The notes under the pieces are model-generated. The model did not search any database, was not told the DNA's origin, and saw nothing but the letters and a program-made list of their open reading frames with translations. A DNA stretch of 19,170 nucleotides from Bacillota bacterium (GTDB taxonomy: Bacteria; Bacillota; Negativicutes; Veillonellales; Negativicoccaceae). A program made the position numbers and the translations under genes. Positions 7,477 to 15,117 of this stretch are shown one piece after another; the stretch's first letter is position 1; every line of letters begins with the position of its first letter. The DNA lies in NCBI GenBank assembly GCA_023418435.1, contig JAEZZT010000117.1, positions 1-19,170 of the forward strand, written 5' to 3'.

Positions 7477-8787
7477 TTGTTGGTCGTGAATGGGTTGCTA
7501 TGGCTACTGGCCATTGTCCTCATCTTGATTTGCGGAGCTTTTTTTGTGGTTGCCAAGTTTTCTTTTGCCAGACTTCGCAAGGAGTACTTGGAACGTTTGG
7601 CAGAGGATGAGCTGGAACGAGAAAGCCAGTGGTTGAGACTGGCTTCTTTGTATGAAGATCCCAACTTGTTTTTAGGGGCGGCTCAATTCGGAATTACCTG
7701 GATAGCCATGCTGCTCGGCTATGTCGCCTATGAGTTGATCGATGATCTAAGCGTCGGCATTTTCGGTCCGGATTGGGAATGGTTGGCCGCCGTCCTGGTG
7801 GTGTTGGTATTGCTGTCATTGCACTGGGTTTTCGCGGAGTTGATTCCGAAGTCCTTGGGCTTGAACTTTGCGGCGGACTGGCTACGCCGGACCTATCGTC
7901 CGGTGGTTTGGGTGGGACGTTTGCTCTCTCCTTTGCTGTGGCTGGGGAAGAAGATAGCCAACTATTTTCTGAGTTTTGCGCATGCGGAAGTCACGACGGA
8001 AGTGGATCTCAGTCACTCGGAAGAAGAAATTCGCTTGTTAATTAATGCCAGTCATTTGGACGGGCAAATTGACGAAAGAGAAGGCGAATTGATCAAAAAT
8101 GCTTTTGATTTTGTCGATCGTCTGGCTCGTGAAGTCATGGTACCGCGCCAGGATATGGCCGTGCTGTACTACGAGGACAGCATGGAAACTATGCGTGCCG
8201 CCATTCGCGATTCGCGACACACTCGCTATCCGCTCTGCGATGGCGATAAAGACCATATTATCGGGATGATCCATGTCAAAAATTTCATGGAAGAATATGT
8301 CAATGGCGGACGCAATGTCAAGAAAATTATCACGGAGATTTTAGTCGTTCCGGAAGTCATGCCCATTGTCGATTTATTGCAATTGATGAAGATGCGGCGC
8401 ATTTACCTGGCCGTGGTCGTGGATGAATACGGAGGAACGATGGGCCTGGTCGCGCTGGAGGATATCATTGAAGAGTTGGTGGGAGATATCCAGGACGAGC
8501 ATGATGATCGCAATCAGGATGCCGTCGTAGCGCATCCCGACGGAAGTTATGAGTTTGAAGGCAGCGTGATTCTGGAAGATGTGGCCGAGGAATTGGGCAT
8601 CGAGTTCGACGAAGCGGACACCGATACCATCGGCGGCTACGTATTTGCCATGTTGGAGCGCATACCGCGTGTAGGGGATCATGTGAAGATCGGCGACTGG
8701 GATTTTCGCGTGGACAAGCTCAATGGATTTCGGATATTGCGTTTGACGGTGAAGCCGTTGCCGCCAGAGGAAGACGGAGAAAAATGA
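7477..8787 (+). CDS. CNNM/CorC-HlyC family membrane protein (DUF21, two CBS domains)
   Basis: A 436-residue integral membrane protein of the hemolysin-C-like/CNNM group. Relatives are implicated in divalent cation (mainly Mg2+) transport, and no hemolysin activity should be assumed. An N-terminal DUF21 domain has hydrophobic segments at about 6-28, 64-88, 101-122 and 143-165. The amphipathic HSEEEIRLLINASHLDGQID (180-199) follows, then EVMVPRQDM and a CBS pair at about 219-340 containing AVVVDEYGGTMGLVALEDI. The C-terminal CorC_HlyC domain (about 345-428) has the usual GGYVFAMLERIPRVGD. The start is a TTG at 7477, supported by GGAAGGTG at 7463-7470 with 6-base spacing; no ATG is available nearby. 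Its stop overlaps the recO start as ATGA. Its position between era and recO is not the usual arrangement I know from Bacilli. Confidence 0.88.
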   Translation: MLVVNGLLWLLAIVLILICGAFFVVAKFSFARLRKEYLERLAEDELERESQWLRLASLYEDPNLFLGAAQFGITWIAMLLGYVAYELIDDLSVGIFGPDWEWLAAVLVVLVLLSLHWVFAELIPKSLGLNFAADWLRRTYRPVVWVGRLLSPLLWLGKKIANYFLSFAHAEVTTEVDLSHSEEEIRLLINASHLDGQIDEREGELIKNAFDFVDRLAREVMVPRQDMAVLYYEDSMETMRAAIRDSRHTRYPLCDGDKDHIIGMIHVKNFMEEYVNGGRNVKKIITEILVVPEVMPIVDLLQLMKMRRIYLAVVVDEYGGTMGLVALEDIIEELVGDIQDEHDDRNQDAVVAHPDGSYEFEGSVILEDVAEELGIEFDEADTDTIGGYVFAMLERIPRVGDHVKIGDWDFRVDKLNGFRILRLTVKPLPPEEDGEK

Positions 8788-9446
8788 TGCTGCCGACCAT
8801 GACGGTACAAGGATGGGTGCTGAAGGTACAAGATGCCGGCGATACGGGCAAGAAAGCCGTCTTGCTGACGAAGGAGTACGGTTGGCTCACCGTCTATGCA
8901 CCGGGGATGAAAAAGACACAAAAAAATATCGGTCTCTTTACACCCACAGCCAAATTGCGCTGTACCTTGGGAAAGGATTCGCAATGGTGGCGTTGGCAAC
9001 AGGGAGAAGGATTGCAATTTGCCGACCGGGCGTGGAATTGGCGCTATGAAGAATGGTTGGTATACTATGGCGTCGTAGAGTATCTTTTGGACTTATTTCC
9101 GCATGAAACTCCGGAGCCGCAGCTGTATTCCCTGTGGAGTCGTTATATCGATCATTTGCAACGCAAAAATAAAGAAATTTCCAGCTTGATTTTGTTGTGG
9201 CAGATGCTGGCCATTGCCGGCTATGATCCGGCCCGGGAACTGCAAGGGTCTTTCGGTCGGAATTTGTCCGCTGCGGCGAAAGAAACCCTGGTGAAGATAC
9301 TGAGCTATTCGTGGAATGCGGAGCAGGCGGTTTCTTTCTCGGAAAAAGGCTTGCAGGAAGCCGCTCGTGCTTGGGAGCGATTCACGGAGGAATATGTGGA
9401 CATTCCGGGCAAGATACATTGGGGAGATATTGACAAGGTTTTATGA
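8784..9446 (+). CDS. recO: DNA repair protein RecO (short, without zinc-finger cysteines)
   Basis: RecO works with RecF and RecR to load RecA onto gapped DNA and to anneal single strands. The N-terminal OB-fold is clear: VQGWVLKVQDAGDTGKKAVLLTKEYGWLTVYAPGMKK, residues about 6-45, including the basic KK end. The rest is the helical domain with the expected LLDLF, WSRYID and LLWQMLAIAGYDP segments. It is 220 residues, shorter than the usual 240-250. The CxxC pairs that bind zinc in many Bacillota RecO proteins are absent, with the region after GYDP cut short (GSFGRNLSAAAKE). E. coli RecO also lacks the zinc site, so function is probably kept. Start ATG 8784 overlaps the preceding stop; ATG 8787 is an equally possible start. 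The -35 box of the glyQS promoter lies in its last codons. Confidence 0.85.
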   Translation: MMLPTMTVQGWVLKVQDAGDTGKKAVLLTKEYGWLTVYAPGMKKTQKNIGLFTPTAKLRCTLGKDSQWWRWQQGEGLQFADRAWNWRYEEWLVYYGVVEYLLDLFPHETPEPQLYSLWSRYIDHLQRKNKEISSLILLWQMLAIAGYDPARELQGSFGRNLSAAAKETLVKILSYSWNAEQAVSFSEKGLQEAARAWERFTEEYVDIPGKIHWGDIDKVL

Positions 9447-9458
9447 CTTTGCTATGAT
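9430..9458 (+). promoter_or_regulatory. Strong sigma-A type promoter of glyQS
   Basis: A consensus -35 TTGACA (9430-9435) is separated by 17 bases from -10 TATGAT (9453-9458). The -35 lies inside the last codons of recO and the recO stop is in the spacer. Transcription should begin near 9465, just ahead of the T-box leader. Confidence 0.9.
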
Positions 9459-9464
9459 AGCAGA

Positions 9465-9670
9465 AAATTAGAGCGAGGATGAAGAGGAGTAGTCACAATT
9501 CAGCGAGGTGAGGAAGGTGCAAGCTCACCACCGTGATGAAGGCGCTTTGGAGCTGCAACAGGAAATCGTCAGAGAGTAAAGGTTGCCATAAACTAGAGTG
9601 GGCCATTGGCCAATGAGGGTGGAACCGCGGGTTAACTCGTCCCTGTAACAGATGTTACAGGGACTTTTTT
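9465..9670 (+). ncRNA. Glycine T-box riboswitch leader (tRNA-Gly sensing)
   Basis: This leader RNA reads the charging state of tRNA-Gly and controls glyQS by antitermination. Stem I is formed at its base by AGAGC (9470-9474) with GCTTT (9544-9548). Above it TCAC (9493-9496) pairs with GTGA (9533-9536), and the distal hairpin GGTGAG (9507-9512) with CTCACC (9524-9529) carries the GGTGCAAG-type loop. The specifier codon GGC (Gly) lies at 9541-9543 in the usual context after GTGATGAA. The conserved T-box AGGGTGGAACCGCGG is at 9616-9630; its AGGG can pair with CCCT (9641-9644) to form the antiterminator, which excludes the terminator stem. Specifier and downstream genes agree. Confidence 0.95.
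9639..9670 (+). terminator. T-box-controlled intrinsic terminator before glyQ
   Basis: A 12-bp inverted repeat, GTCCCTGTAACA (9639-9650) with TGTTACAGGGAC (9653-9664), is followed by six T (9665-9670). The left arm is shared with the antiterminator. Uncharged tRNA-Gly should therefore favour read-through into glyQ, and charged tRNA should favour termination. Confidence 0.93.
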
Positions 9671-9691
9671 GTTCTGAATGAGGAGGACAGT

Positions 9692-10576
9692 ATGACTTTA
9701 CAGGAAATGATTCTTACTTTACAAAACTTTTGGTCGGAAAAAGGCTGTATTATTCAACAGCCATATGACGTGGAAAAAGGAGCGGGGACGATGAACCCGG
9801 CAACATTTTTGCGCGCATTGGGACCGGAACCGTGGAATGTCGCATATGTAGAACCTTCGCGTCGTCCGGCGGATGGTCGCTATGGTGATAATCCCAATCG
9901 CTTGTACCAACATCATCAGTTCCAAGTTATCTGCAAGCCGTCTCCCGAACGCATTCAGGAGATGTATCTCGAAAGTTTGCGGGAATTGGGAATTTGTGCG
10001 GAAGATCACGATATTCGTTTTGTGGAAGATAATTGGGAATCACCGACGCTCGGAGCCTGGGGATTGGGCTGGGAAGTGTGGTTGGACGGCATGGAAATCA
10101 CTCAGTTCACCTATTTCCAACAAGTGGGCAGCGTGGATATGAATCCGATTGCAGTCGAAATCACTTATGGTCTGGAGCGTTTGGCCATGTACATTCAGGA
10201 GAAAGACAATGTCTACGACGTCATTTGGTCGGGGGACATTACCTATGGTGACATTTATCACCAAAATGAATATGAGCAATCGACTTATAATTTTGAATTG
10301 TCGGACACCGACATGCTGTTCCAGCTATTCGACATGTACGAGAAAGAAGCCATTCGCATCGCTGAAGAGGGATTTGTTTTGCCCGCATACGACTATGTGT
10401 TGAAGTGTTCGCATGTATTTAATTTATTGGATGCCAGGGGCGCCATCAGTATCAGCGAGCGAACTCTCTTTATCGGTCGTGTGCGCAAATTGGCGAGAAT
10501 CTGTGCCAAAACCTACTTGGAACAACGTGAAAAATTGGGGTATCCCTTGTTGAAAGGAGCGAGCGTCAATGGCTAA
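9692..10576 (+). CDS. glyQ: Glycyl-tRNA synthetase alpha subunit
   Basis: The catalytic subunit of the bacterial alpha2beta2 glycyl-tRNA synthetase, which activates glycine with ATP for transfer to tRNA-Gly. At 294 residues it has the family length. Recognisable blocks are [82 protein letters not shown] and [13 protein letters not shown], which form the class II active site. The ATG is preceded by GAGGAGG at 9680-9686. The gene is controlled by the T-box upstream and overlaps glyS by 8 bases, coupling synthesis of the two subunits. Confidence 0.98.
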   Translation: MTLQEMILTLQNFWSEKGCIIQQPYDVEKGAGTMNPATFLRALGPEPWNVAYVEPSRRPADGRYGDNPNRLYQHHQFQVICKPSPERIQEMYLESLRELGICAEDHDIRFVEDNWESPTLGAWGLGWEVWLDGMEITQFTYFQQVGSVDMNPIAVEITYGLERLAMYIQEKDNVYDVIWSGDITYGDIYHQNEYEQSTYNFELSDTDMLFQLFDMYEKEAIRIAEEGFVLPAYDYVLKCSHVFNLLDARGAISISERTLFIGRVRKLARICAKTYLEQREKLGYPLLKGASVNG

Positions 10577-12608
10577 GGACTTTTTATTGGAAATCGGAAC
10601 GGAAGAAATTCCGGCGGGATTTATGCCCGGCATCTTGCAACAAATGGAGACCCGTTTCGCGGAAATGTTGAAGGAATATCGCCTGCAAGCGCAGAGCGTG
10701 GATGTCTTGGGAACACCTCGTCGCCTGACGATATATGTCCACGAGTTGGCAGAGCGTCAGGAAGATGTCAAAACCGTCAATAAGGGCCCCTCGCTGGCGA
10801 TTGCCTTTACAGCGGAGGGAGAACCCACGAAAGCGGCGATCGGCTTTGCCAAAGGACAGGGAATCGATCCTGCAGAATTGGTGAAAAAAGACGGATATGT
10901 TTATGCGGAAGTGACTCAACGGGGGCAAGAGGTGGAAGCGGTACTGCCGGAGCTTCTGGCAAAACTGATTGAGGGTCTTCACTTCCCCAAGAGCATGCGT
11001 TGGGGAGAGGAAACATTGCGTTTTGTACGCCCCATTCGTTGGCTGGTCTCCTTGTACGGAGAAGAAATTATTCCTTTCGCATTGGCGGGTGTTGCTGCCG
11101 ATCGCTATACCCGAGGACATCGTTTCTTGGGGAGAGAAGATGTGCCTATCGCACAGGCATCGGATTATTTCCGGGTGATGCAAGAGCAGTCCGTCGTGGT
11201 CGCCCCGCAAGAGCGCAAAGAGATGATCGTCGCCGGTCTGAAAAAAGCGGCACAAGAGGCCGGCGGGGAAGTTGTACTGGACGAAGATCTCTTGGAAGAA
11301 GTTATTTACCTAGTGGAATATCCGACCGTACTCTGCGGCGGCTTCGAAGAGCGCTACTTGAATCTTCCGGATGCGGCGGTCATCACGCCGATGAAAGACC
11401 ATCAGCGCTATTTCCCAATTCGTGATCAGGAAGGTCACTTGCTGCCGAAATTCCTGACCGTTCGCAATGGCGGTACGCAATCGTTGGCGTTGGTTCAGGT
11501 GGGCAATGAGCGAGTATTGCGCGCTCGTTTGGCGGATGCGGAATTTTTCTTCAATGAGGACCGTAAGATCTCCTTGGCCGATCGCTATGCCCGTTTGGAA
11601 CGGATCGTCTTCCAAGAAGGTTTGGGCAGCATGCAGGACAAGACGGAACGCTTGCAGGCGGTAGCCAAAGTGTTGGCACAACAATGGCGCGTAGCCGCCG
11701 AAGAAGATTTAACCCGTGCAGTGCACTTGGCCAAAACCGATTTGACCACTGCCATGGTGACGGAGTTTACGGAGTTGCAAGGCGAAATCGGCCAGGATTA
11801 CGCACGTTTGGACGGCGAAAAGGAAGAGGTCGCCCGGGCCATTCGCGAGCAGTACTTGCCGCGCTTTGCCGGCGATGCGTTGCCGGAAACCGATTTGGGG
11901 ATGGTCCTCAGTGTAGCGGATAAGATCGACAATATCATGGCTACATTCAGTCGTGGCCATGTGCCGAGCGGTTCACAAGATCCCTTTGCCTTGCGTCGGC
12001 AAGCGATCGGCATCGTGCAGATTTCCTTGCAAAACCGGAAAAACTGGTCGTTGCGCACGGTGTTGAGAGCGGCGGCTCATGCCTTGAAAGTAGAAGACGG
12101 CGACTTGGTAGAAAAAGTAGCTGAATTCATTCTGCAGCGTTTCCGCATTATTCTGACGGAACAGGGGATTCGTCATGATGTCTTGGAAGCGGTACTCGTC
12201 TCGGAAAAAGATAATTTATATGCGGTTTATCAAAAAGCTTTGGCCTTGCAGGACACCGGTGCCGCCGGCGATGAAGAACTGTACCATGCCTTGACACGTG
12301 TCTTGAATCTCAAAAAGCATGCCGTGTCGAGCGCAGTTCAAGAACAACGTTTCCAAGAAGCCGCAGAAAAAGATTTGTATGCAGCTTTCTGCGAAGTATC
12401 CCAAGCCTGTGAAAGCGCTTATGAAAATAAAGATTATGTTGCCGTGTACGATCAACTGAGAAAATTGGTAGCACCGATTAATCACTTCTTCGACCATGTC
12501 ATCGTCATGGCGGAAGATCCGCAGTTGAAAGAAAATCGCTTGGCACTGCTCAATGGTATTTCCACCTTGGTGATGAAATGGGCGGATTGGAGAAAATTGA
12601 CTCTTTAG
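10569..12608 (+). CDS. glyS: Glycyl-tRNA synthetase beta subunit
   Basis: The beta subunit binds tRNA-Gly and is needed for full activity of the alpha2beta2 enzyme. It is 679 residues, close to the usual 690. Seen are the N-terminal [14 protein letters not shown], the block [10 protein letters not shown]...[39 protein letters not shown], and [15 protein letters not shown]. An HD-type segment follows ([22 protein letters not shown] and SVADKIDNI), then [12 protein letters not shown]. The C-terminal anticodon-binding domain ends with [16 protein letters not shown]. The ATG at 10569 overlaps the glyQ end and follows AAAGGAG. No terminator is seen after it, so some transcripts may read on into rplS. 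Confidence 0.98.
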   Translation: MAKDFLLEIGTEEIPAGFMPGILQQMETRFAEMLKEYRLQAQSVDVLGTPRRLTIYVHELAERQEDVKTVNKGPSLAIAFTAEGEPTKAAIGFAKGQGIDPAELVKKDGYVYAEVTQRGQEVEAVLPELLAKLIEGLHFPKSMRWGEETLRFVRPIRWLVSLYGEEIIPFALAGVAADRYTRGHRFLGREDVPIAQASDYFRVMQEQSVVVAPQERKEMIVAGLKKAAQEAGGEVVLDEDLLEEVIYLVEYPTVLCGGFEERYLNLPDAAVITPMKDHQRYFPIRDQEGHLLPKFLTVRNGGTQSLALVQVGNERVLRARLADAEFFFNEDRKISLADRYARLERIVFQEGLGSMQDKTERLQAVAKVLAQQWRVAAEEDLTRAVHLAKTDLTTAMVTEFTELQGEIGQDYARLDGEKEEVARAIREQYLPRFAGDALPETDLGMVLSVADKIDNIMATFSRGHVPSGSQDPFALRRQAIGIVQISLQNRKNWSLRTVLRAAAHALKVEDGDLVEKVAEFILQRFRIILTEQGIRHDVLEAVLVSEKDNLYAVYQKALALQDTGAAGDEELYHALTRVLNLKKHAVSSAVQEQRFQEAAEKDLYAAFCEVSQACESAYENKDYVAVYDQLRKLVAPINHFFDHVIVMAEDPQLKENRLALLNGISTLVMKWADWRKLTL

Positions 12609-12609
12609 C

Positions 12610-12638
12610 TTGCATCTGCAATTGCTTTGTGATATAAT
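12610..12638 (+). promoter_or_regulatory. Promoter of rplS
   Basis: An extended -10 TGATATAAT (12630-12638) is spaced 17 bases from -35 TTGCAT (12610-12615). It begins right after the glyS stop. A small inverted repeat TTGCA-TC-TGCAA (12610-12621) overlaps the -35; whether this is an operator or chance cannot be told from the sequence. Confidence 0.82.
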
Positions 12639-12708
12639 TTGAGCGTTAATTTGGATAGTCCTCTGTTCACAAAGGGTGAAGCATGAATGTCTAGTAGGAG
12701 GAAGAAAG

Positions 12709-13050
12709 ATGAATATTATCGAGTTATTGGAACAGGAACAGTTGCGTTCGGACATTCCGGAGTTTCGTCCGGGGGATACGGTACGTGTCCATGTAAAAGT
12801 CGTGGAAGGCAGTCGGGAACGTATTCAGGTTTTTGAAGGGGTTGTTTTGGCCCGCAAAAATCGTGGCGTTCGTGAAACTTTCACCGTGCGTCGTATTTCG
12901 TACGGCGTAGGAATCGAACGTACTTTCATGGTACACTCGCCGCGTCTTGCTAAAATCGAAGTGAAGACTCGTGGTATTGTACGTCGTGCAAAATTGTATT
13001 ACTTGCGTAAACTCACAGGTAAGGCTGCACGTATTCGTGAACGTCGTTAG
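12709..13050 (+). CDS. rplS: 50S ribosomal protein L19
   Basis: L19 sits at the interface of the two ribosomal subunits. The 113-residue product is of standard length. It shows [47 protein letters not shown], and the C-terminal [22 protein letters not shown] chose ATG 12709 because TAGGAGG at 12695-12701 is well placed and [13 protein letters not shown] is the family N-terminus. A GTG at 12676 in the same frame would only add leader sequence. The gene has its own promoter and terminator. In many Bacillota lepB and rbgA follow; here lepB is missing and rbgA follows at once. The roughly 65-base leader contains a three-codon start-stop (see findings). Confidence 0.98.
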   Translation: MNIIELLEQEQLRSDIPEFRPGDTVRVHVKVVEGSRERIQVFEGVVLARKNRGVRETFTVRRISYGVGIERTFMVHSPRLAKIEVKTRGIVRRAKLYYLRKLTGKAARIRERR

Positions 13051-13055
13051 TAAGC

Positions 13056-13084
13056 AAAAGGACTGTCAAGACAGTCCTTTTTTT
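13056..13084 (+). terminator. Intrinsic terminator after rplS
   Basis: A 12-bp perfect inverted repeat, AAAAGGACTGTC (13056-13067) with GACAGTCCTTTT (13070-13081), forms a hairpin ending in a run of seven T (13078-13084). It begins 5 bases after the rplS stop and ends 17 bases before rbgA, so it should separate rplS from the genes that follow. Confidence 0.92.
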
Positions 13085-13101
13085 CTTTCCGGGAGGTCGA
13101 G

Positions 13102-13944
13102 ATGATTATACAATGGTTCCCCGGCCATATGGCCAAAGCCAAGAGAGTCATTCAAGAACAAATGAAGGTCATCGACGTGGTGATCGAATTGCGAGATGCG
13201 AGAATTCCGCTATCCAGTGAGAATCCGCTGATCCAAGAATTGATCGGCAACAAACCCAAAATCCTCGTTTTGAATAAAGCGGATATGGCGGATCCGGAAA
13301 TTACGAAAGAGTGGCAGAGTTACTTCGTCAAACAAGGCGTGCAGACTTTGCTTTTGGACAGCAAGTCCAAAGCCAGCCGGCAAAAGTTGGTCAAGGCCGT
13401 GCTGGCTGCCGGCGAACCCTTGTTGGCGAGATGGAAACGAAGAGGCCTGCGCAGTCGTTCGATACGTACCGTCATCCTGGGGATTCCGAATGTAGGTAAG
13501 TCGACATTGATCAATACCATGGCCAAGGGCTATGTGGCCCATACGGCCAATCGGGCCGGCAAAACCAGAGGTCAGCAATGGGTGAAATTGGCTGAGTCCT
13601 TGGAATTGATGGATACGCCGGGGGTGCTTTGGCCGAAATTCGATGATCTCATTGCCGCACGACGTTTGGCGGCGACGGGTGCGATTGTCGATGAAGTTTT
13701 TGATGCCGAAGAAGTCGTACGTGATTTGTTACAATACGTGGCGGCAGAATACCCGCAGTCTTTGGGCGAACGCTACCAAGTCGATATTGCGGTCGGCGAT
13801 GCGGATTGTTGGTTGGAAGAAATCGCCAAGCGTCGAGGCTGTCTCTTGCCGGGAGGTGTTAGCGATTTGACGAAAGCGCGGCAGATCATATTGCAGGATT
13901 TCCGGCAACTGAGGTTGGGCAAAATTTCCTTGGAAAGGCCGTGA
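13102..13944 (+). CDS. rbgA: RbgA (YlqF), ribosome biogenesis GTPase for the 50S subunit
   Basis: RbgA is a circularly permuted GTPase that acts late in 50S assembly. The permuted motif order is visible: G4 NKAD (58-61), then DSKSK (86-90) as G5, then G1 GIPNVGKST (127-135), then G3 DTPG (171-174). The N-terminal IQWFPGHMAKAKR is the family signature, and the C-terminal RNA-binding (ANTAR-like) domain contains RRGCLLPGGVSD. It is 280 residues, the usual length. GGGAGG at 13091-13096 supports the ATG. I see no promoter of its own in the 17-base gap after the rplS terminator, so it may depend on read-through. Confidence 0.96.
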   Translation: MIIQWFPGHMAKAKRVIQEQMKVIDVVIELRDARIPLSSENPLIQELIGNKPKILVLNKADMADPEITKEWQSYFVKQGVQTLLLDSKSKASRQKLVKAVLAAGEPLLARWKRRGLRSRSIRTVILGIPNVGKSTLINTMAKGYVAHTANRAGKTRGQQWVKLAESLELMDTPGVLWPKFDDLIAARRLAATGAIVDEVFDAEEVVRDLLQYVAAEYPQSLGERYQVDIAVGDADCWLEEIAKRRGCLLPGGVSDLTKARQIILQDFRQLRLGKISLERP

Positions 13945-13948
13945 AGAT

Positions 13949-14710
13949 ATGGAAACCATTCAAGAAATTCAACAAGCATTGAGAGCAGAACCGAGTGCAG
14001 AGGATTTATTGCGTTGGAGTTCGGATCCTCGCAAAGGGGTGCAAAAGGAATTGGCGGCCTTTGCCAAGCGAGAAGAAAAAAAGCGCTTGGAGGAAAAGCG
14101 TTTGGCCGCCCTCTATACCTTCGAAGAAAAGTATTACGCCAAAGATCTGCTGGTGGCCGGTTGCGATGAAGCGGGCAGAGGTCCGGTAGCGGGCCCCGTT
14201 ACCGTAGCGGCCGTGATCTTACCGCCACATTGGCAATGCAGCGGACTCAATGACTCCAAAAAACTGTCGGCGGCCAAAAGGGAAGCTTTATTTGAAATTA
14301 TTCGTAAAGAAGCAATTGCGTATCGAATTGTTCATGTTTCGGCTGCCGAGATCGATCGCTTGAATATTTATCAGGCGGTTTGTCAAGGAATGAAGAAGGC
14401 GGTCGAAGAACTGAATCCGGCAGCGGGAGCGCTCTTGAGTGATGCGATGCCGGTGGCTGTCGACATGCCCATCGAAGCCTTGATCAAGGGAGATAGCCGC
14501 AGTGCTTCGATTGCGGCCGCCTCCATTTTAGCCAAGGTGAGTCGAGACCGCCTGATGGATTTGTATGCGCAGGAATATCCGGGGTATGGCTTTGAAATTC
14601 ATAAAGGATACTTGACCGAAGCCCATCGAGCGGCTTTGGATACGTTGGGACCTTGTGCCATTCATCGTCAAACATTCGAACCGATTAAGAGTATGATTGG
14701 ATTAAAATAA
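13949..14710 (+). CDS. rnhB: Ribonuclease HII
   Basis: RNase HII cuts the RNA strand of RNA-DNA hybrids and removes single ribonucleotides from DNA. The active-site aspartates/glutamate are in GCDEAGRGPVAGPV (D73, E74), LLSDAMPVAV, and KGDSRSASIAAASILAKVSRDRLM. LNDSKKLS and GYGFEIHKGY are also typical. At 253 residues it carries the roughly 65-residue N-terminal extension seen in Bacillota RNase HII, rich in Lys and Glu here (KREEKKRLEEKRL). The start codon lies 4 bases after rbgA; its ribosome-binding site is weak (GGAAAGG, at 13932-13938), so translation may be coupled to rbgA. Confidence 0.96.
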   Translation: METIQEIQQALRAEPSAEDLLRWSSDPRKGVQKELAAFAKREEKKRLEEKRLAALYTFEEKYYAKDLLVAGCDEAGRGPVAGPVTVAAVILPPHWQCSGLNDSKKLSAAKREALFEIIRKEAIAYRIVHVSAAEIDRLNIYQAVCQGMKKAVEELNPAAGALLSDAMPVAVDMPIEALIKGDSRSASIAAASILAKVSRDRLMDLYAQEYPGYGFEIHKGYLTEAHRAALDTLGPCAIHRQTFEPIKSMIGLK

Positions 14711-14727
14711 ATGTAAAGTGCTATAAT
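14697..14727 (+). promoter_or_regulatory. Promoter of the yraN-comM-dprA-topA operon
   Basis: An extended -10 TGCTATAAT (14719-14727) stands 28 bases before the yraN start codon. A partial -35, TTGGAT (14697-14702), lies 19 bases upstream inside the end of rnhB. The TG extension can make up for the weak -35. No terminator separates rnhB from this point. Confidence 0.7.
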
Positions 14728-14754
14728 ATCTCTGAGGACTAAACGGAGGTAGGT

Positions 14755-15108
14755 ATGGCAATTCATAATGAGATCGGAAAGATTGGCGAAAATATAGCGG
14801 CTCAATACTTGCAAACACGTGGATATGCGATTTGCGGACGCAATTTTCGCTATGGCAAAGGCGAGATTGATTTGATTGCCGAATTTCAAGGCGAAATTGT
14901 TTTCGTTGAAGTGAAGACGAGAAGAAATCGATCTTACGGTTTGCCGCGTGAAGCGATTACCGCTCATAAAGTAAATATGTTGCGCCAAACAGCCATGGCT
15001 TACCTGGTGCGTCTAGGAGTCGACGTGCCTTGCCGATTTGACGTAGTGGAAGTGACTTTCAGCGGAGACGGGTCTCCGCATTTGAATCATTTACAAAATG
15101 CGTTTTAG
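14755..15108 (+). CDS. yraN: YraN family (UPF0102) nuclease-fold protein
   Basis: A 117-residue protein of the UPF0102 family, whose fold resembles Holliday-junction resolvases and restriction-type nucleases; its biological role is not settled. The nuclease-like core is conserved: NEIGKIGENIAAQYLQTRGY, then NFRYGKGEIDLIA with the acidic pair E-I-D, and VFVEVKTRRN with E-V-K. The ending RFDVVEVTF is also typical. GGAGG at 14745-14749 precedes the ATG. Its stop overlaps the ribosome-binding site of comM, as commonly seen in the rnhB-yraN-comM-dprA gene order. Confidence 0.92.
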   Translation: MAIHNEIGKIGENIAAQYLQTRGYAICGRNFRYGKGEIDLIAEFQGEIVFVEVKTRRNRSYGLPREAITAHKVNMLRQTAMAYLVRLGVDVPCRFDVVEVTFSGDGSPHLNHLQNAF

Positions 15109-15117
15109 GAGGGACAT

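Noticed and set aside
12676..12708. GTG at 12676 as rplS start
   Set aside because: The extra residues would be translated from the leader including the GGAGG site; L19 proteins begin at the MNII-type start.
12216..12755. Minus-strand open frame of 179 codons opposite the glyS end, the rplS promoter and the rplS start
   Set aside because: No motif; it is antisense to conserved genes and crosses a good promoter.
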